The position numbers were made by a program, and so were the translations under genes. The notes beneath the pieces are model-generated. The model had not been told where the DNA came from, did not search any database, and saw nothing but the letters and a program-made list of their open reading frames with translations. A stretch of 64,000 nt of DNA, taken from contig NZ_JAJIWP010000003.1 of NCBI RefSeq assembly GCF_020880975.1, positions 620,001-684,000 of the forward strand. Direction: 5' to 3'. The DNA is from Mucilaginibacter sp. UR6-1. GTDB lineage: Bacteria > Bacteroidota > Bacteroidia > Sphingobacteriales > Sphingobacteriaceae. Of the stretch, positions 41,684-49,933 are shown piece after piece (position 1 is the first letter of the stretch; each line of letters begins with the position of its first letter).

Positions 41684-43732
41684 ATGAAATTAAAATACCT
41701 GAGTTTAGCGCTCCCGGCAGTGCTATGCGCCAATACCGCCACATTTGCTCAAAGTGGCGCTGACAATAATCCACCTCAAAAATTTATTGATACTCAAAAT
41801 ATGGACACCGCCGTTAAACCCGGTGATGACTTTTTTGAATATGCCAACGGCGGCTGGGTAAAACATAATGAGATACCTGCCAAGCAAACCCGCTGGGGTA
41901 GTTTTATTATGCTGAGGCAGGAGAGTACCGATAAGCTCATCAGTATACTGGATGAGGTAAGTAAAACGCCCGATAACCCTAAAGGCAGTATAAAGCAACG
42001 CACCGGCGACCTGTATGCCAGTGCTATGGATAGCATCGCCATTGAAAAGAAGGGTTATACTCCTATTAAAACAGACCTGAAACGTATTGATAAGATAGCC
42101 TCGATACAGGGTGTGGTTAATGAACTGGTTTATCAGCGTGTTAATGGTTTAGGCAGTCCGTTGTTTGGCTTTGGCGTGGGGCAGGATTCAAAGAACCCCA
42201 CCAAATACATTGTTAGCCTGGGCCAGGGCGGCATTACTTTGCCTGATCGTGATTATTACCTGAAAAGCGATGCCCGTACCCAAAAGATACAGGATGCGTA
42301 TAAAAAATACATTGTTCAGTTATTTACCCTGACGGGTACGCCTGCGGATGTTGCCGAAAATAACGCGGCCATCATCTGGCAAGCCGAAAAAACTTTGGCC
42401 AACGCCCAGCTTACCCGTGTGGCCATGCGCGACCCGAATGCTACCTACAATAAATTTACGGTAGCTGCATTCAGCAAAACCACCCCAGGCCTTAACTGGG
42501 TTGAGTTGCTGCCAAAGCTAAAAACTCCGGGACAGGACTCGCTGCTGATATCAAACCCGGCATTCATAAAAACGGTTGATTCATTACTAACCGCTACGCC
42601 GATTGCCGACCTGAAGGTGTATCTGAAATGGAATATACTTAAAGGCGCGGCAGGCTCATTAAGCTCGCCGTTTGTAAAGGCCGGCTTTGATTTTAACAGT
42701 GTGCTTACCGGCCAAAAGGTGCAGGCGCCGCGCAGTGAGCGTATGTCGGCACTGGTTGATGGTAGCCTGGGTGAGTTGTTAGGCCAGCTATATGTAGCCA
42801 AATACTTTCCGGCCGCGGCAAAGCAATATATGGAACAGTTGGTGAACAACCTTAAAGTTGCCTATGCCGAGCATATTAAAAACCTGGATTGGATGAGCGA
42901 CGAAACAAAGGCCCGCGCGCTTAAAAAGCTGAATGCCTTTACCGTTAAAATTGGCTACCCGGACAAATGGCAAACGTATGATGGCCTGAACATAAGCCGT
43001 AATGATTATGCCGGTAATCTGCGTAATATTTCGGTATGGCGATATAATTATATGGTTACCCGCCTGGGCAAACCGGTTGACAAAACCCGCTGGGGCATGA
43101 CACCGCCAACCGTAAACGCATATTACAATTCGGTAAATAACGAGATTGTTTTCCCTGCCGGGATATTGCGCTTTCCGTTTTTTGATTTTAAGGCCGATGA
43201 TGCCATTAACTATGGTGGTATAGGCGCAGTTATCGGGCATGAAATTACTCATGGTTTTGACGATCAGGGCCGTAAATATGATGCCGATGGTACCCTGCGC
43301 GATTGGTGGACCGCCGCTGATGCCGAAAAATTCAAGCAACGCAGCGATAAGGTGGTTGAGCAGTACAACGCGCTTACCGTATTAGATACCATGCACGTAA
43401 ACGGCAGGCTTACGCTTGGCGAAAACCTGGCTGACTTAGGCGGTTTAAGCATTGCTTACGATGCCTGGAAAAAAACCAAACAAGGCCAGGGTGGCGAAAA
43501 GATTGACGGCTTCACGCCCGATCAGCGTTTCTTCCTGTCGTGGGCGCAGGTATGGCGCAGCAAGCAGTTGGCCGAAACCGCCGCCCAGCGCATCCTGACC
43601 GATCCGCACTCGCCTGAAGAGCATCGTACCAACGCGCCGTTAACTAATATTGATGCCTGGTACAAAGCATTCAACGTGCAACCCGGCGATAAGATGTACA
43701 AAAAACCGGAGGACAGGGCGAAGATCTGGTAA
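41684..43732 (+). CDS. M13 family metallopeptidase (PepO/neprilysin-like)
   Basis: Secreted zinc peptidase of 682 aa. A signal peptide (LSLALPAVLCANTATFAQ) is followed by the M13 N-terminal domain and then the catalytic motif HEITH in GAVIGHEITHGFDDQGRKYD, with the third zinc ligand in GENLADLGG and the typical C-terminal SWAQVWRSK. Length and motifs are complete. It would cleave peptides in the periplasm or outside the cell. It is monocistronic and followed by three hairpin repeats. Confidence 0.93.
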   Translation: MKLKYLSLALPAVLCANTATFAQSGADNNPPQKFIDTQNMDTAVKPGDDFFEYANGGWVKHNEIPAKQTRWGSFIMLRQESTDKLISILDEVSKTPDNPKGSIKQRTGDLYASAMDSIAIEKKGYTPIKTDLKRIDKIASIQGVVNELVYQRVNGLGSPLFGFGVGQDSKNPTKYIVSLGQGGITLPDRDYYLKSDARTQKIQDAYKKYIVQLFTLTGTPADVAENNAAIIWQAEKTLANAQLTRVAMRDPNATYNKFTVAAFSKTTPGLNWVELLPKLKTPGQDSLLISNPAFIKTVDSLLTATPIADLKVYLKWNILKGAAGSLSSPFVKAGFDFNSVLTGQKVQAPRSERMSALVDGSLGELLGQLYVAKYFPAAAKQYMEQLVNNLKVAYAEHIKNLDWMSDETKARALKKLNAFTVKIGYPDKWQTYDGLNISRNDYAGNLRNISVWRYNYMVTRLGKPVDKTRWGMTPPTVNAYYNSVNNEIVFPAGILRFPFFDFKADDAINYGGIGAVIGHEITHGFDDQGRKYDADGTLRDWWTAADAEKFKQRSDKVVEQYNALTVLDTMHVNGRLTLGENLADLGGLSIAYDAWKKTKQGQGGEKIDGFTPDQRFFLSWAQVWRSKQLAETAAQRILTDPHSPEEHRTNAPLTNIDAWYKAFNVQPGDKMYKKPEDRAKIW

Positions 43733-43744
43733 ACCTTTTTTTTA

Positions 43745-43826
43745 TGTCATTTCGACGAAGTACAAGGAGAAATCCGTCGCTTTGCTATGAACGCAGGCAG
43801 ATTTCTCGCTACTGCTCGAAATGACA
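43745..43826. repeat. 82-bp hairpin repeat, copy 1
   Basis: TGTCATTTCGA at the left and TCGAAATGACA at the right are perfect inverted ends. The inside carries a second inverted pair, GAGAAATC and GATTTCTC. This copy has small differences (GAAGTACAAGG, ATGAACG, GGCAGATTTC) from the other two. Confidence 0.8.
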
Positions 43827-43856
43827 GGTTGGGGGGTCGCACCTAATTCTTTTAAA

Positions 43857-43938
43857 TGTCATTTCGACGAGGTACGAGGAGAAATCCGTCGCTTTGCTAT
43901 AAACGCAGGCGGATTTCTCGCTATCGCTCGAAATGACA
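43857..43938. repeat. 82-bp hairpin repeat, copy 2
   Basis: Same 82-bp element as copy 1 with inverted ends TGTCATTTCGA/TCGAAATGACA, differing at a few positions in the interior (GAGGTACGAGG, ATAAACG). It lies 30 bp after copy 1. Confidence 0.8.
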
Positions 43939-43962
43939 TGGTGGTGGACTATTTTTTAAAAA

Positions 43963-44044
43963 TGTCATTTCGACGAGGTACGAGGAGAAATCTGTCGCTT
44001 TGCTATAAACGCAGGCGGATTTCTCGCTACCGCTCGAAATGACA
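43963..44044. repeat. 82-bp hairpin repeat, copy 3
   Basis: Third copy, 24 bp after copy 2 and nearly identical to it. Together the three fill most of the 418-bp gap between the M13 peptidase and the MBL-rhodanese gene. Each could fold into a long hairpin in RNA or as single-stranded DNA. Confidence 0.8.
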
Positions 44045-44098
44045 GGGTTAGGGTGGTAATTCTTCCAAAAGGGAGGGCTCAACAAGAAAAATAAAAAA

Positions 44099-44130
44099 GT
44101 CCTCCCCATTGGGGAGGATTTAGGAGGGGT
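44099..44130. repeat. 32-bp flanking repeat, left copy
   Basis: GTCCTCCCCATTGGGGAGG continues into ATTTAGGAGGGGT. Its reverse complement recurs at 45484-45515 with 30 of 32 matching bases, so the MBL-rhodanese gene is framed by inverted copies. The copy itself contains a 7-bp hairpin, CCTCCCC/GGGGAGG. Confidence 0.8.
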
Positions 44131-44134
44131 ACCT

Positions 44135-44142
44135 TATCTTTG
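44135..44142 (+). promoter_or_regulatory. TATCTTTG -7 promoter element
   Basis: TATCTTTG matches TAnnTTTG of the Bacteroidota primary sigma and lies 8 nt before the ATG at 44151, predicting a very short leader. The only upstream TTG (44109-44111) lies in the repeat at a wide 23-bp spacing, so the repeat may supply part of the promoter. Confidence 0.45.
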
Positions 44143-44150
44143 CGCCGACT

Positions 44151-45482
44151 ATGTTCATCAATCAATTTTATGACAAGGGCCTGGCCCATGCCTCGTATGG
44201 TGTTATCCGCGCCGGCAAAATGGTGGTTATTGATCCCGCCCGCAATCCGCAGCAGTATTATGACCTTGCCTCGTTGCACGAAGCCGAAATAGTAGGTGTT
44301 ATTGAAACGCATCTTCATGCTGATTTTGTAAGCTCGCACCTGGAGATCCATCAAACAACCGGTGCTACGGTTTATATAAGCAAACTGGCCGGTGCCGAAT
44401 ACCCGCACGAAACTTTTGATGATGGCGATATAATTGATCTGGCGGATATTAAACTGAAAGCCATTAACACGCCCGGCCACTCGCCTGATTCCATTTGTAT
44501 TTTGGTAGAGGATGAAAATGGTAAGGATGCCGCCATATTTACCGGCGATACCCTTTTTGTAGGCGATGTTGGCAGGCCCGATCTGCGCGAGAGTGCAGGC
44601 AATATCACCGCTAAAAAGGAAGAACTGGCCCGACGGATGTTCCATACCACCCGCCATAAGCTGATGCCGTTGCGTAAGGATGTAATTGTTTACCCCGCGC
44701 ATGGCCCCGGGTCATTGTGCGGTAAAAACATGAGCGCCGATCTGCAAAGTACCATCGGCCGCGAATTGCGCGAGAACTACGCCCTGCAACCCATGGAAGA
44801 AGCGGAATTTGTGGAGCTCCTGATTGCCGATCAGCCCTTTGTACCTAAATATTTCGGGTACGATGTAGAAACTAACAAAAGCGGCGCACCTGCATTTAAA
44901 CAAGGCATTGATGCCGTTAAGGTAGTTGAAAGCGTAAGCGTTGAAAAAGGCGTTCTGATAATAGACAGCCGCCCCGCCAAACAATTCAAGAACGGGCATT
45001 TATCCGGAGCTGTCAATTTACAGGATGGCGAAAAGTTTGAAACGTGGCTGGGCTCCATAGTGGCGCCTGATGAACAATTCTATTTAATTGCTGCCAGCGA
45101 GCATTGTATTAACGAAGCCGTTGCCAAGGCGGCTAAAATAGGGTACGAAAAGAATATCAAAGCCGCTTCAACTCAATTGAAAGGCGAACATATACAAGAT
45201 GCTGATTTTACTGATGACCTTGTAGCTAACCAAAACAATTACACCATTGTTGACGTACGCAACACCGGCGAAACCGCCAAAGGCAAGGTGTTTGAAAGCG
45301 CTATTAACATACCGCTGCCCGAATTGCGCGAACGCGTAAACGAGATACCAACCGGCAAACCCATTGTAGTACACTGCGCGGCAGGCTACCGCTCGGCCGC
45401 GGCAAGCAGCATTATTGAAGCCGCTGTAACTAATACCCCGGTGTTTGATTATGGGGAAGCAATAAAAGCCCTTCTGAAATAA
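44151..45482 (+). CDS. MBL-fold hydrolase with rhodanese domains (persulfide dioxygenase-like)
   Basis: The 443-aa protein begins with a metallo-beta-lactamase domain bearing THLHADF (His54, His56, Asp58), NTPGHSPDS and TGDTLFVGDVGRPDL, as in persulfide dioxygenases. Two rhodanese-like domains follow (about 260-345 and 350-443); the second has the catalytic cysteine (Cys409) in VVHCAAGYRS, and the first lacks an equivalent cysteine loop. It probably handles sulfide or persulfide. It is framed by inverted repeats. No transport gene adjoins. Confidence 0.88.
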   Translation: MFINQFYDKGLAHASYGVIRAGKMVVIDPARNPQQYYDLASLHEAEIVGVIETHLHADFVSSHLEIHQTTGATVYISKLAGAEYPHETFDDGDIIDLADIKLKAINTPGHSPDSICILVEDENGKDAAIFTGDTLFVGDVGRPDLRESAGNITAKKEELARRMFHTTRHKLMPLRKDVIVYPAHGPGSLCGKNMSADLQSTIGRELRENYALQPMEEAEFVELLIADQPFVPKYFGYDVETNKSGAPAFKQGIDAVKVVESVSVEKGVLIIDSRPAKQFKNGHLSGAVNLQDGEKFETWLGSIVAPDEQFYLIAASEHCINEAVAKAAKIGYEKNIKAASTQLKGEHIQDADFTDDLVANQNNYTIVDVRNTGETAKGKVFESAINIPLPELRERVNEIPTGKPIVVHCAAGYRSAAASSIIEAAVTNTPVFDYGEAIKALLK

Positions 45483-45483
45483 A

Positions 45484-45515
45484 ACCCCTCCTAAATCCTC
45501 CCCGATAGGGAGGAC
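45484..45515. repeat. 32-bp flanking repeat, right inverted copy
   Basis: ACCCCTCCTAAATCCTCCCC continues into GATAGGGAGGAC. It is the reverse complement of 44099-44130 with two differences and begins 1 bp after the MBL-rhodanese stop codon. Confidence 0.8.
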
Positions 45516-45532
45516 GTTATAATAATACAGTT

Positions 45533-46261
45533 ATGAATAATCAGGAAAAGCAAAACTCCCTCTCCTTTGGAGAGGGTCGGGGTGAGGTCTTACAACTTGT
45601 CACCACTGCCGATGGCTCCAAAACCATTTATAACCCTGCCGTGGGCGAGAATTACCATTCAAAACATGGCGCTTTGCAGGAGAGCCAGCATGTTTTTTTG
45701 AACTCCGGACTACGTTATTTTTTGGCAGGCGAAGATGTAAAAGAAGTATCCGTGCTTGAGGTGGGTTTTGGTACGGGATTGAACTTTTTATTGACTGCAG
45801 ATTATTGCTTCGCGAAGCAGATAAAACTTGATTATACCGGCATTGAGGCCTATCCGCTAACGCAGGAATTGTTAGAGCAAACCGGTTATGATGCCTATTG
45901 CTCGCCTGTGTTATGGCAGCAGTTTACCGGCGCTTATGCCAATGCCTTAACAGGCGAGGAAAAATTAAACGACTACTGTTCCCTCGAAATTGCCTATACC
46001 AAACTGCTTGATTTTACATCGCCGAAGCAATTTGATGTGATTTATTTTGATGCCTTCGCGGCCGTACACCAACCCGAAATGTGGGACGAAACGGCCATTG
46101 CCCACACCCTGCAATTTTTGAAACCCGGCGGTGTATTTGTTACCTATGCCATTACCGGTAACCTGAAACGCAGCATCAAAGCCCTCGGCCTAAAGGTTGA
46201 AAAAGCACCCGGTGCGCCCGGAAAGAGGGAGATGCTGAGGGCGGTGAAGGACAAATTCTAA
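45533..46261 (+). CDS. mnmD: MnmD-type tRNA methyltransferase
   Basis: SAM-dependent enzyme that methylates aminomethyluridine at the tRNA wobble position. The 242-aa protein shows motif I VLEVGFGTGLNFLL (about 75-88), DVIYFDAFAAVHQPEMWD (about 165-182) and the end GAPGKREMLRA. Ordinary homologues begin near LVTTADGSKTIYNP. Here about 20 extra N-terminal residues, including SLSFGEGRGEV, come from an inserted repeat. It lies 50 bp after the MBL-rhodanese gene. Confidence 0.85.
   Translation: MNNQEKQNSLSFGEGRGEVLQLVTTADGSKTIYNPAVGENYHSKHGALQESQHVFLNSGLRYFLAGEDVKEVSVLEVGFGTGLNFLLTADYCFAKQIKLDYTGIEAYPLTQELLEQTGYDAYCSPVLWQQFTGAYANALTGEEKLNDYCSLEIAYTKLLDFTSPKQFDVIYFDAFAAVHQPEMWDETAIAHTLQFLKPGGVFVTYAITGNLKRSIKALGLKVEKAPGAPGKREMLRAVKDKF
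45556..45589. repeat. Repeat encoding LSFGEGRGEV within mnmD
   Basis: CTCCCTCTCCTTTGGAGAGG continues into GTCGGGGTGAGGT. It contains a perfect 8-bp hairpin, CCCTCTCC/GGAGAGGG (45558-45576). Read in frame it gives SLSFGEGRGEV at the MnmD N terminus, so an intergenic-type repeat was captured by the start of the gene. Confidence 0.7.
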
Positions 46262-46309
46262 AATCTAATTACTAAACTCTAAATTATAAACCCTGAACTG
46301 TAAAACATA

Positions 46310-46367
46310 AATTCGAAATTGAACATCCGAAATTCGAAATAAAGAAAAATTCGAAATCCGAAATAAG
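46310..46367. repeat. GAAATTCGAAAT-type repeats
   Basis: AATTCGAAATT, GAAATTCGAAATA and TTCGAAATCCGAAATA occur within 60 bp between mnmD and mazG. These short near-palindromic words look like a degenerate intergenic repeat. A TACCTTTG promoter-like element follows at 46372-46379, 16 nt before the mazG start. Confidence 0.5.
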
Positions 46368-46395
46368 GAACTACCTTTGCCCAAAACAAAGCATT

Positions 46396-47199
46396 ATGCC
46401 TTTAACTCCGCCTGTTACCGGTGCTACGTCAACCGTAGCTTTTGAACGTTTGCTGAAAATAATGGATGATCTGCGGGAGAATTGCCCGTGGGACAAAAAG
46501 CAAACCATCGAGAGCATCAGGCACCTTACCATTGAGGAAACTTACGAGCTTTCGGACGCTATACTAAGCGGCGATTTGCAGGAGGTAAAAAAGGAACTGG
46601 GCGATATTATGCTGCACCTGGTTTTTTACGCGCGCATAGCATCCGAAACCAATGATTTTAATATTACCGATGTGCTGAACAGCATCAGCGATAAGCTCAT
46701 CAACCGGCACCCGCACATTTATGGTGATGTAACCGCTGAGGACGAAGCCGCCGTTAAGCGCAACTGGGAGCAGATCAAATTAAAGGAAGGCAATAAATCG
46801 GTTTTAGGTGGCGTGCCCGCATCGCTGCCGGCACTGGTAAAAGCATCCCGCATACAGGAAAAAGCCCGCGGCGTGGGTTTTGACTGGGAGGATAAAAGCC
46901 AGGTTTGGGAAAAAGTAGAAGAGGAGATGCGCGAATTTAAGCAGGAATTCAACCCGGAGGACGACCGCGATTTTGATCATGAAAAGGCCGAAGGTGAATT
47001 TGGTGATGTGCTTTTCTCCCTTATTAATTACGCCCGCTTTATTAACATTAACCCCGAGGATGCCCTTGAAAAAACCAACCGTAAATTCATAAAGCGTTTT
47101 CAGTACCTCGAAACCAAGGCTAACGAGCAGGGCAAAAAACTTCATGACATGACGCTGGCCGAAATGGACGTTTTTTGGAACGAGGCCAAGAAAATGTAA
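46396..47199 (+). CDS. mazG: Nucleoside triphosphate pyrophosphohydrolase MazG
   Basis: House-cleaning hydrolase that converts NTPs to NMPs and pyrophosphate. The 267-aa protein has two MazG helical bundles: the first with ENCPWDKKQT, IEETYELSDAI and ELGDIMLHLVFYARI, the second with GEFGDVLFSLINYARF. The EExxE and ExxD-type acidic motifs that bind magnesium are present in both. Normal length for the two-domain type. Confidence 0.92.
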   Translation: MPLTPPVTGATSTVAFERLLKIMDDLRENCPWDKKQTIESIRHLTIEETYELSDAILSGDLQEVKKELGDIMLHLVFYARIASETNDFNITDVLNSISDKLINRHPHIYGDVTAEDEAAVKRNWEQIKLKEGNKSVLGGVPASLPALVKASRIQEKARGVGFDWEDKSQVWEKVEEEMREFKQEFNPEDDRDFDHEKAEGEFGDVLFSLINYARFININPEDALEKTNRKFIKRFQYLETKANEQGKKLHDMTLAEMDVFWNEAKKM

Positions 47200-47264
47200 G
47201 TTTTTTTCGTTAGCGTGTATCGTTTTACTTTAAGCTGCCGTAATGGTAAAAAAGCTTAAGGAAA

Positions 47265-47717
47265 ATGAAAAGAAAACTGACTAATGTGATGGCCGTAGGC
47301 GCCTTGCTTATTGGTGTATTAAGCACCGGATGTTTAAAGAACAATGATAATGATGTTACCCCGCTTGCTGAACTTACAGGCAATTTTAAGGGCTCTTTCT
47401 ATAAATTAAAGAAGAAAACATCAGGTACAGGTTTTGATACTGCTAAAAAAATACCTGTAACGTTACGTTTAAAGGCTGATAGCGGATACACGCTACGTAC
47501 TGACAGCACCCAGGTGCACAAAAACAGCAACGGTAACTTCGCCTACGATTATTCAGCTATCAGGTTTACTGATAAAACTTATACCGATACTTCAAAAAGT
47601 AACCACCTGGTTGGTATTTATGCCTACTATTATAATGGTACTATACTACAAATAGCGCGTGGCTCACAACCCGACACTACACGCTGGATATACGATTTGA
47701 GGAAAACGGCTAATTAA
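47265..47717 (+). CDS. Lipoprotein, 150 aa
   Basis: Signal peptide MAVGALLIGVLSTGCLKN with lipobox STGC, so lipid-anchored. The mature part is a beta-rich domain (GNFKGSFYKLKKK, VTLRLKADSGYTL, YAYYYNGTILQIA), a plausible small barrel. It lies 13 bp or more upstream of the sigma-factor gene in the same direction and could be its target or neighbour only. Function unknown. Confidence 0.6.
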   Translation: MKRKLTNVMAVGALLIGVLSTGCLKNNDNDVTPLAELTGNFKGSFYKLKKKTSGTGFDTAKKIPVTLRLKADSGYTLRTDSTQVHKNSNGNFAYDYSAIRFTDKTYTDTSKSNHLVGIYAYYYNGTILQIARGSQPDTTRWIYDLRKTAN

Positions 47718-47796
47718 GGGCTAATTAATTGTGTTATTAGTTACCTTTACTATCCCCCAAAGGGAGTATCACACAACTAATCAGTCTAAGCGTTTA

Positions 47797-48348
47797 ATGC
47801 ATCTAACCAAGGGCATTACTGAGAGTGAGCTCATCAGTCAATGTAAAAAAGGCAGCCTACGATACCAGGAAGTGCTATATAAGCAGTTCTATGGCTACGC
47901 TATGGGTGTTAGTTTGAGGTACAGCATTAACCGCGATGATGCATTAGAGGTAGTTAATGACGCATTTATAAAAGTTTTTAACGCTATACATACTTATAAC
48001 GATGATAAGCCATTCAAGGCCTGGCTGCGAACAGTGGTGGTGAATACCGCTATTGATCAGCGGAGAAAAGGTTTGAAATTTATGGCGAATACTGACATTG
48101 ACGAAGTGCCGCCAATAGGTCAGGGTGCTACGGTGATCGGCAAATTGAACGCGGATGATATTTTAAAGCTGCTTAACCATTTGCCCGAGATACAAAGCAC
48201 CATCTTTAATTTGTATGAGATAGACGGCTACAATCATGATGAGATCGGCAAGATGTTAGATATACCGGTTAGCTCTTCGAGAGTTTACCTGAGCAGGGCG
48301 AAGGAGAGGCTGAGAAAAATTTTAAGTACGGAGGAGCAAGGCTTATGA
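47797..48348 (+). CDS. ECF RNA polymerase sigma factor
   Basis: The start is placed at ATG 47797 (MHLTKGITESELISQCKKGS). Region 2 is visible in DDALEVVNDAFIKVFNAIHT and KPFKAWLRTVVVNTAIDQRR, and region 4 in LPEIQSTIFNLYEIDGYNHD followed by EIGKMLDIPVSSSRVYLSRA. Typical Bacteroidota ECF length of 183 aa. Its TGA overlaps the next gene's ATG, so it is co-translated with a membrane-anchored partner that is likely its regulator. Confidence 0.9.
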   Translation: MHLTKGITESELISQCKKGSLRYQEVLYKQFYGYAMGVSLRYSINRDDALEVVNDAFIKVFNAIHTYNDDKPFKAWLRTVVVNTAIDQRRKGLKFMANTDIDEVPPIGQGATVIGKLNADDILKLLNHLPEIQSTIFNLYEIDGYNHDEIGKMLDIPVSSSRVYLSRAKERLRKILSTEEQGL

Positions 48349-49745
48349 AAGAAGAGCTTAATAACGACTTAAAAAAACGCATCAGCGAGGTTTTTGATAA
48401 TTACGAAGACCCGGGAGCTGATGCGGGCTGGATGCTGCTCAGAGAGCGGTTCCCGGCACAGGCACATAACCGCGGTGTAATGAAGTTGTGGTGGATTTCG
48501 GCCGCCGCGGTTATACTCCTGTGCCTTGGCCTTGGCCTGTGGATCAGGTTTGATAAAAATGATCAGGATAACCAGGTAGCCGCTGTAAAACCGGTTAAGA
48601 AAACACAACAGCAAGTCATCAAAAAAACTGTTGAAGCTCGGGCAACGGAAAAACAAAATAACGAACCATTTGATAACGGTGCCGTCGGGGAGCAAATTGC
48701 TGATAATCAGGCTTCCGGACGCTTTAAGCCTGTTGAGCCAACGTTAGATGGCGCTGCCGGCTACCAACCAACCGAACAAGCTGTAACTGCGGCAAGGCGC
48801 GGAGCTGCTGAAAACTACAGTGTGGCCACAAGCCGCATTGCATCAACTGTTAATAGGGGGAAAAAAGACAGTGTGATCAGTACTCCGCGTCCGCAGGCGG
48901 CTAACCAGCAATATGTAGCCGCCGTTACAGTGCCTGCCGAAAAGCCGGACAATACTGCTGCTGCCATACAGCCCGATGTTAAACAACCGGCGGTTGCCAC
49001 TAAACCCTCAATGGATGATATGTTTGCCCGCGACTATGCTAAAAATGCCGCTAAAAAGCAGGAGCGTAAGGGTGATAAGCTGATAAACTTTGGGGTGTAT
49101 GCCGCTACTTATGTTAACTATGCCAAAGGCAGCGATAACCGCGTAAATGTGGGTGCAGGTGTATCGTCTGATTTCAGGTTATCTAAAAACCTCAAACTAT
49201 CAACAGGGGTATCTATCGCGCAAAACTCCTTTAATTACAATGTTGATAATACCACTCAACTTTCTGCCGTAGCTTTTGATGCTTCTGCGGTAGGTAATTC
49301 TATAAAAGCTACTGATGAAAAGGGTTTCAACACCTCGATAGCCGCGCCTGAATTGCAAAATTACAACGCCAGTTTGATGGGGCTTGATATACCGGTTAAC
49401 CTGAAATACGAGTTTAATCCGGATAAGAGCGATACTTATATATCGGCAGGTTTAAGCTCGGGTACATTTCTTAATCAAAATTATAACTACAGATATAACT
49501 ACTCATCTATATCCGGGCGTGATAGCAGGGTAGTTAACGAGAAAATTGAGCAGGGCGTTGGTAACTTTTATTTCGCAAAAACGCTGAATGTGGCCTTTGG
49601 TATCGGCTATCCGCTGGGCAAAAGTAACAGGCTGGTTATTGAGCCTTTTGTTAAATACCCGCTTGATGGCCTTGGTGCCCAGCAGATCAAATTTGGTGCC
49701 GGTGGCATCAACCTGAAACTGAATTTTCAGACAGGAAAAAAGTAA
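48345..49745 (+). CDS. Anti-sigma-like membrane protein fused to a beta-barrel-like domain
   Basis: The 466-aa protein has a cytoplasmic N terminus (about 1-45, ISEVFDNYEDPGADAGWMLL), a transmembrane helix (LWWISAAAVILLCLGLGLWI, about 48-67), a long Ala/Pro/Lys-rich linker (about 70-240) and a C-terminal domain resembling small outer-membrane beta-barrels (FGVYAATYVNYAKG, VNLKYEFNPDKSDTYISAG, final FGAGGINLKLNFQ). Position directly after the sigma gene, with a 4-base overlap, suggests an anti-sigma function linking the envelope to the factor. Confidence 0.7.
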   Translation: MKEELNNDLKKRISEVFDNYEDPGADAGWMLLRERFPAQAHNRGVMKLWWISAAAVILLCLGLGLWIRFDKNDQDNQVAAVKPVKKTQQQVIKKTVEARATEKQNNEPFDNGAVGEQIADNQASGRFKPVEPTLDGAAGYQPTEQAVTAARRGAAENYSVATSRIASTVNRGKKDSVISTPRPQAANQQYVAAVTVPAEKPDNTAAAIQPDVKQPAVATKPSMDDMFARDYAKNAAKKQERKGDKLINFGVYAATYVNYAKGSDNRVNVGAGVSSDFRLSKNLKLSTGVSIAQNSFNYNVDNTTQLSAVAFDASAVGNSIKATDEKGFNTSIAAPELQNYNASLMGLDIPVNLKYEFNPDKSDTYISAGLSSGTFLNQNYNYRYNYSSISGRDSRVVNEKIEQGVGNFYFAKTLNVAFGIGYPLGKSNRLVIEPFVKYPLDGLGAQQIKFGAGGINLKLNFQTGKK

Positions 49746-49759
49746 TTCAAACAAATTAT

Positions 49760-49817
49760 AAACAACAAAGCAGAAGTACTGATGCAAGCGTGCATTGGTA
49801 CTTCTGCTTTGTTGTTT
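49760..49817. terminator. Very long perfect hairpin after the sigma operon
   Basis: A 20-bp perfect stem (49760-49779 with 49798-49817) surrounds an inner 5-bp stem (ATGCA/TGCAT) with a 4-nt loop, separated by a TG/TG mismatch. The left arm is A-rich and the right arm T-rich at the ends, so it can act as a terminator in both directions, for the sigma operon and for the leftward lipid kinase gene. Confidence 0.7.
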
Positions 49818-49933
49818 AAGCATACAGCCTGCCGGCCGATGCCTTATTAAAGGATATGGTTAAGGTGCTGATATTCCCTAAAGCTATAACTAATATTAGT
49901 TTTAAAAAATACCTACTACCGGGTATATGCAGG

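Noticed and set aside
43745..44044. CRISPR or tandem gene array
   Set aside because: The three 82-bp units are self-complementary and separated by short unequal gaps; reading frames in them are by-products of the repeats.
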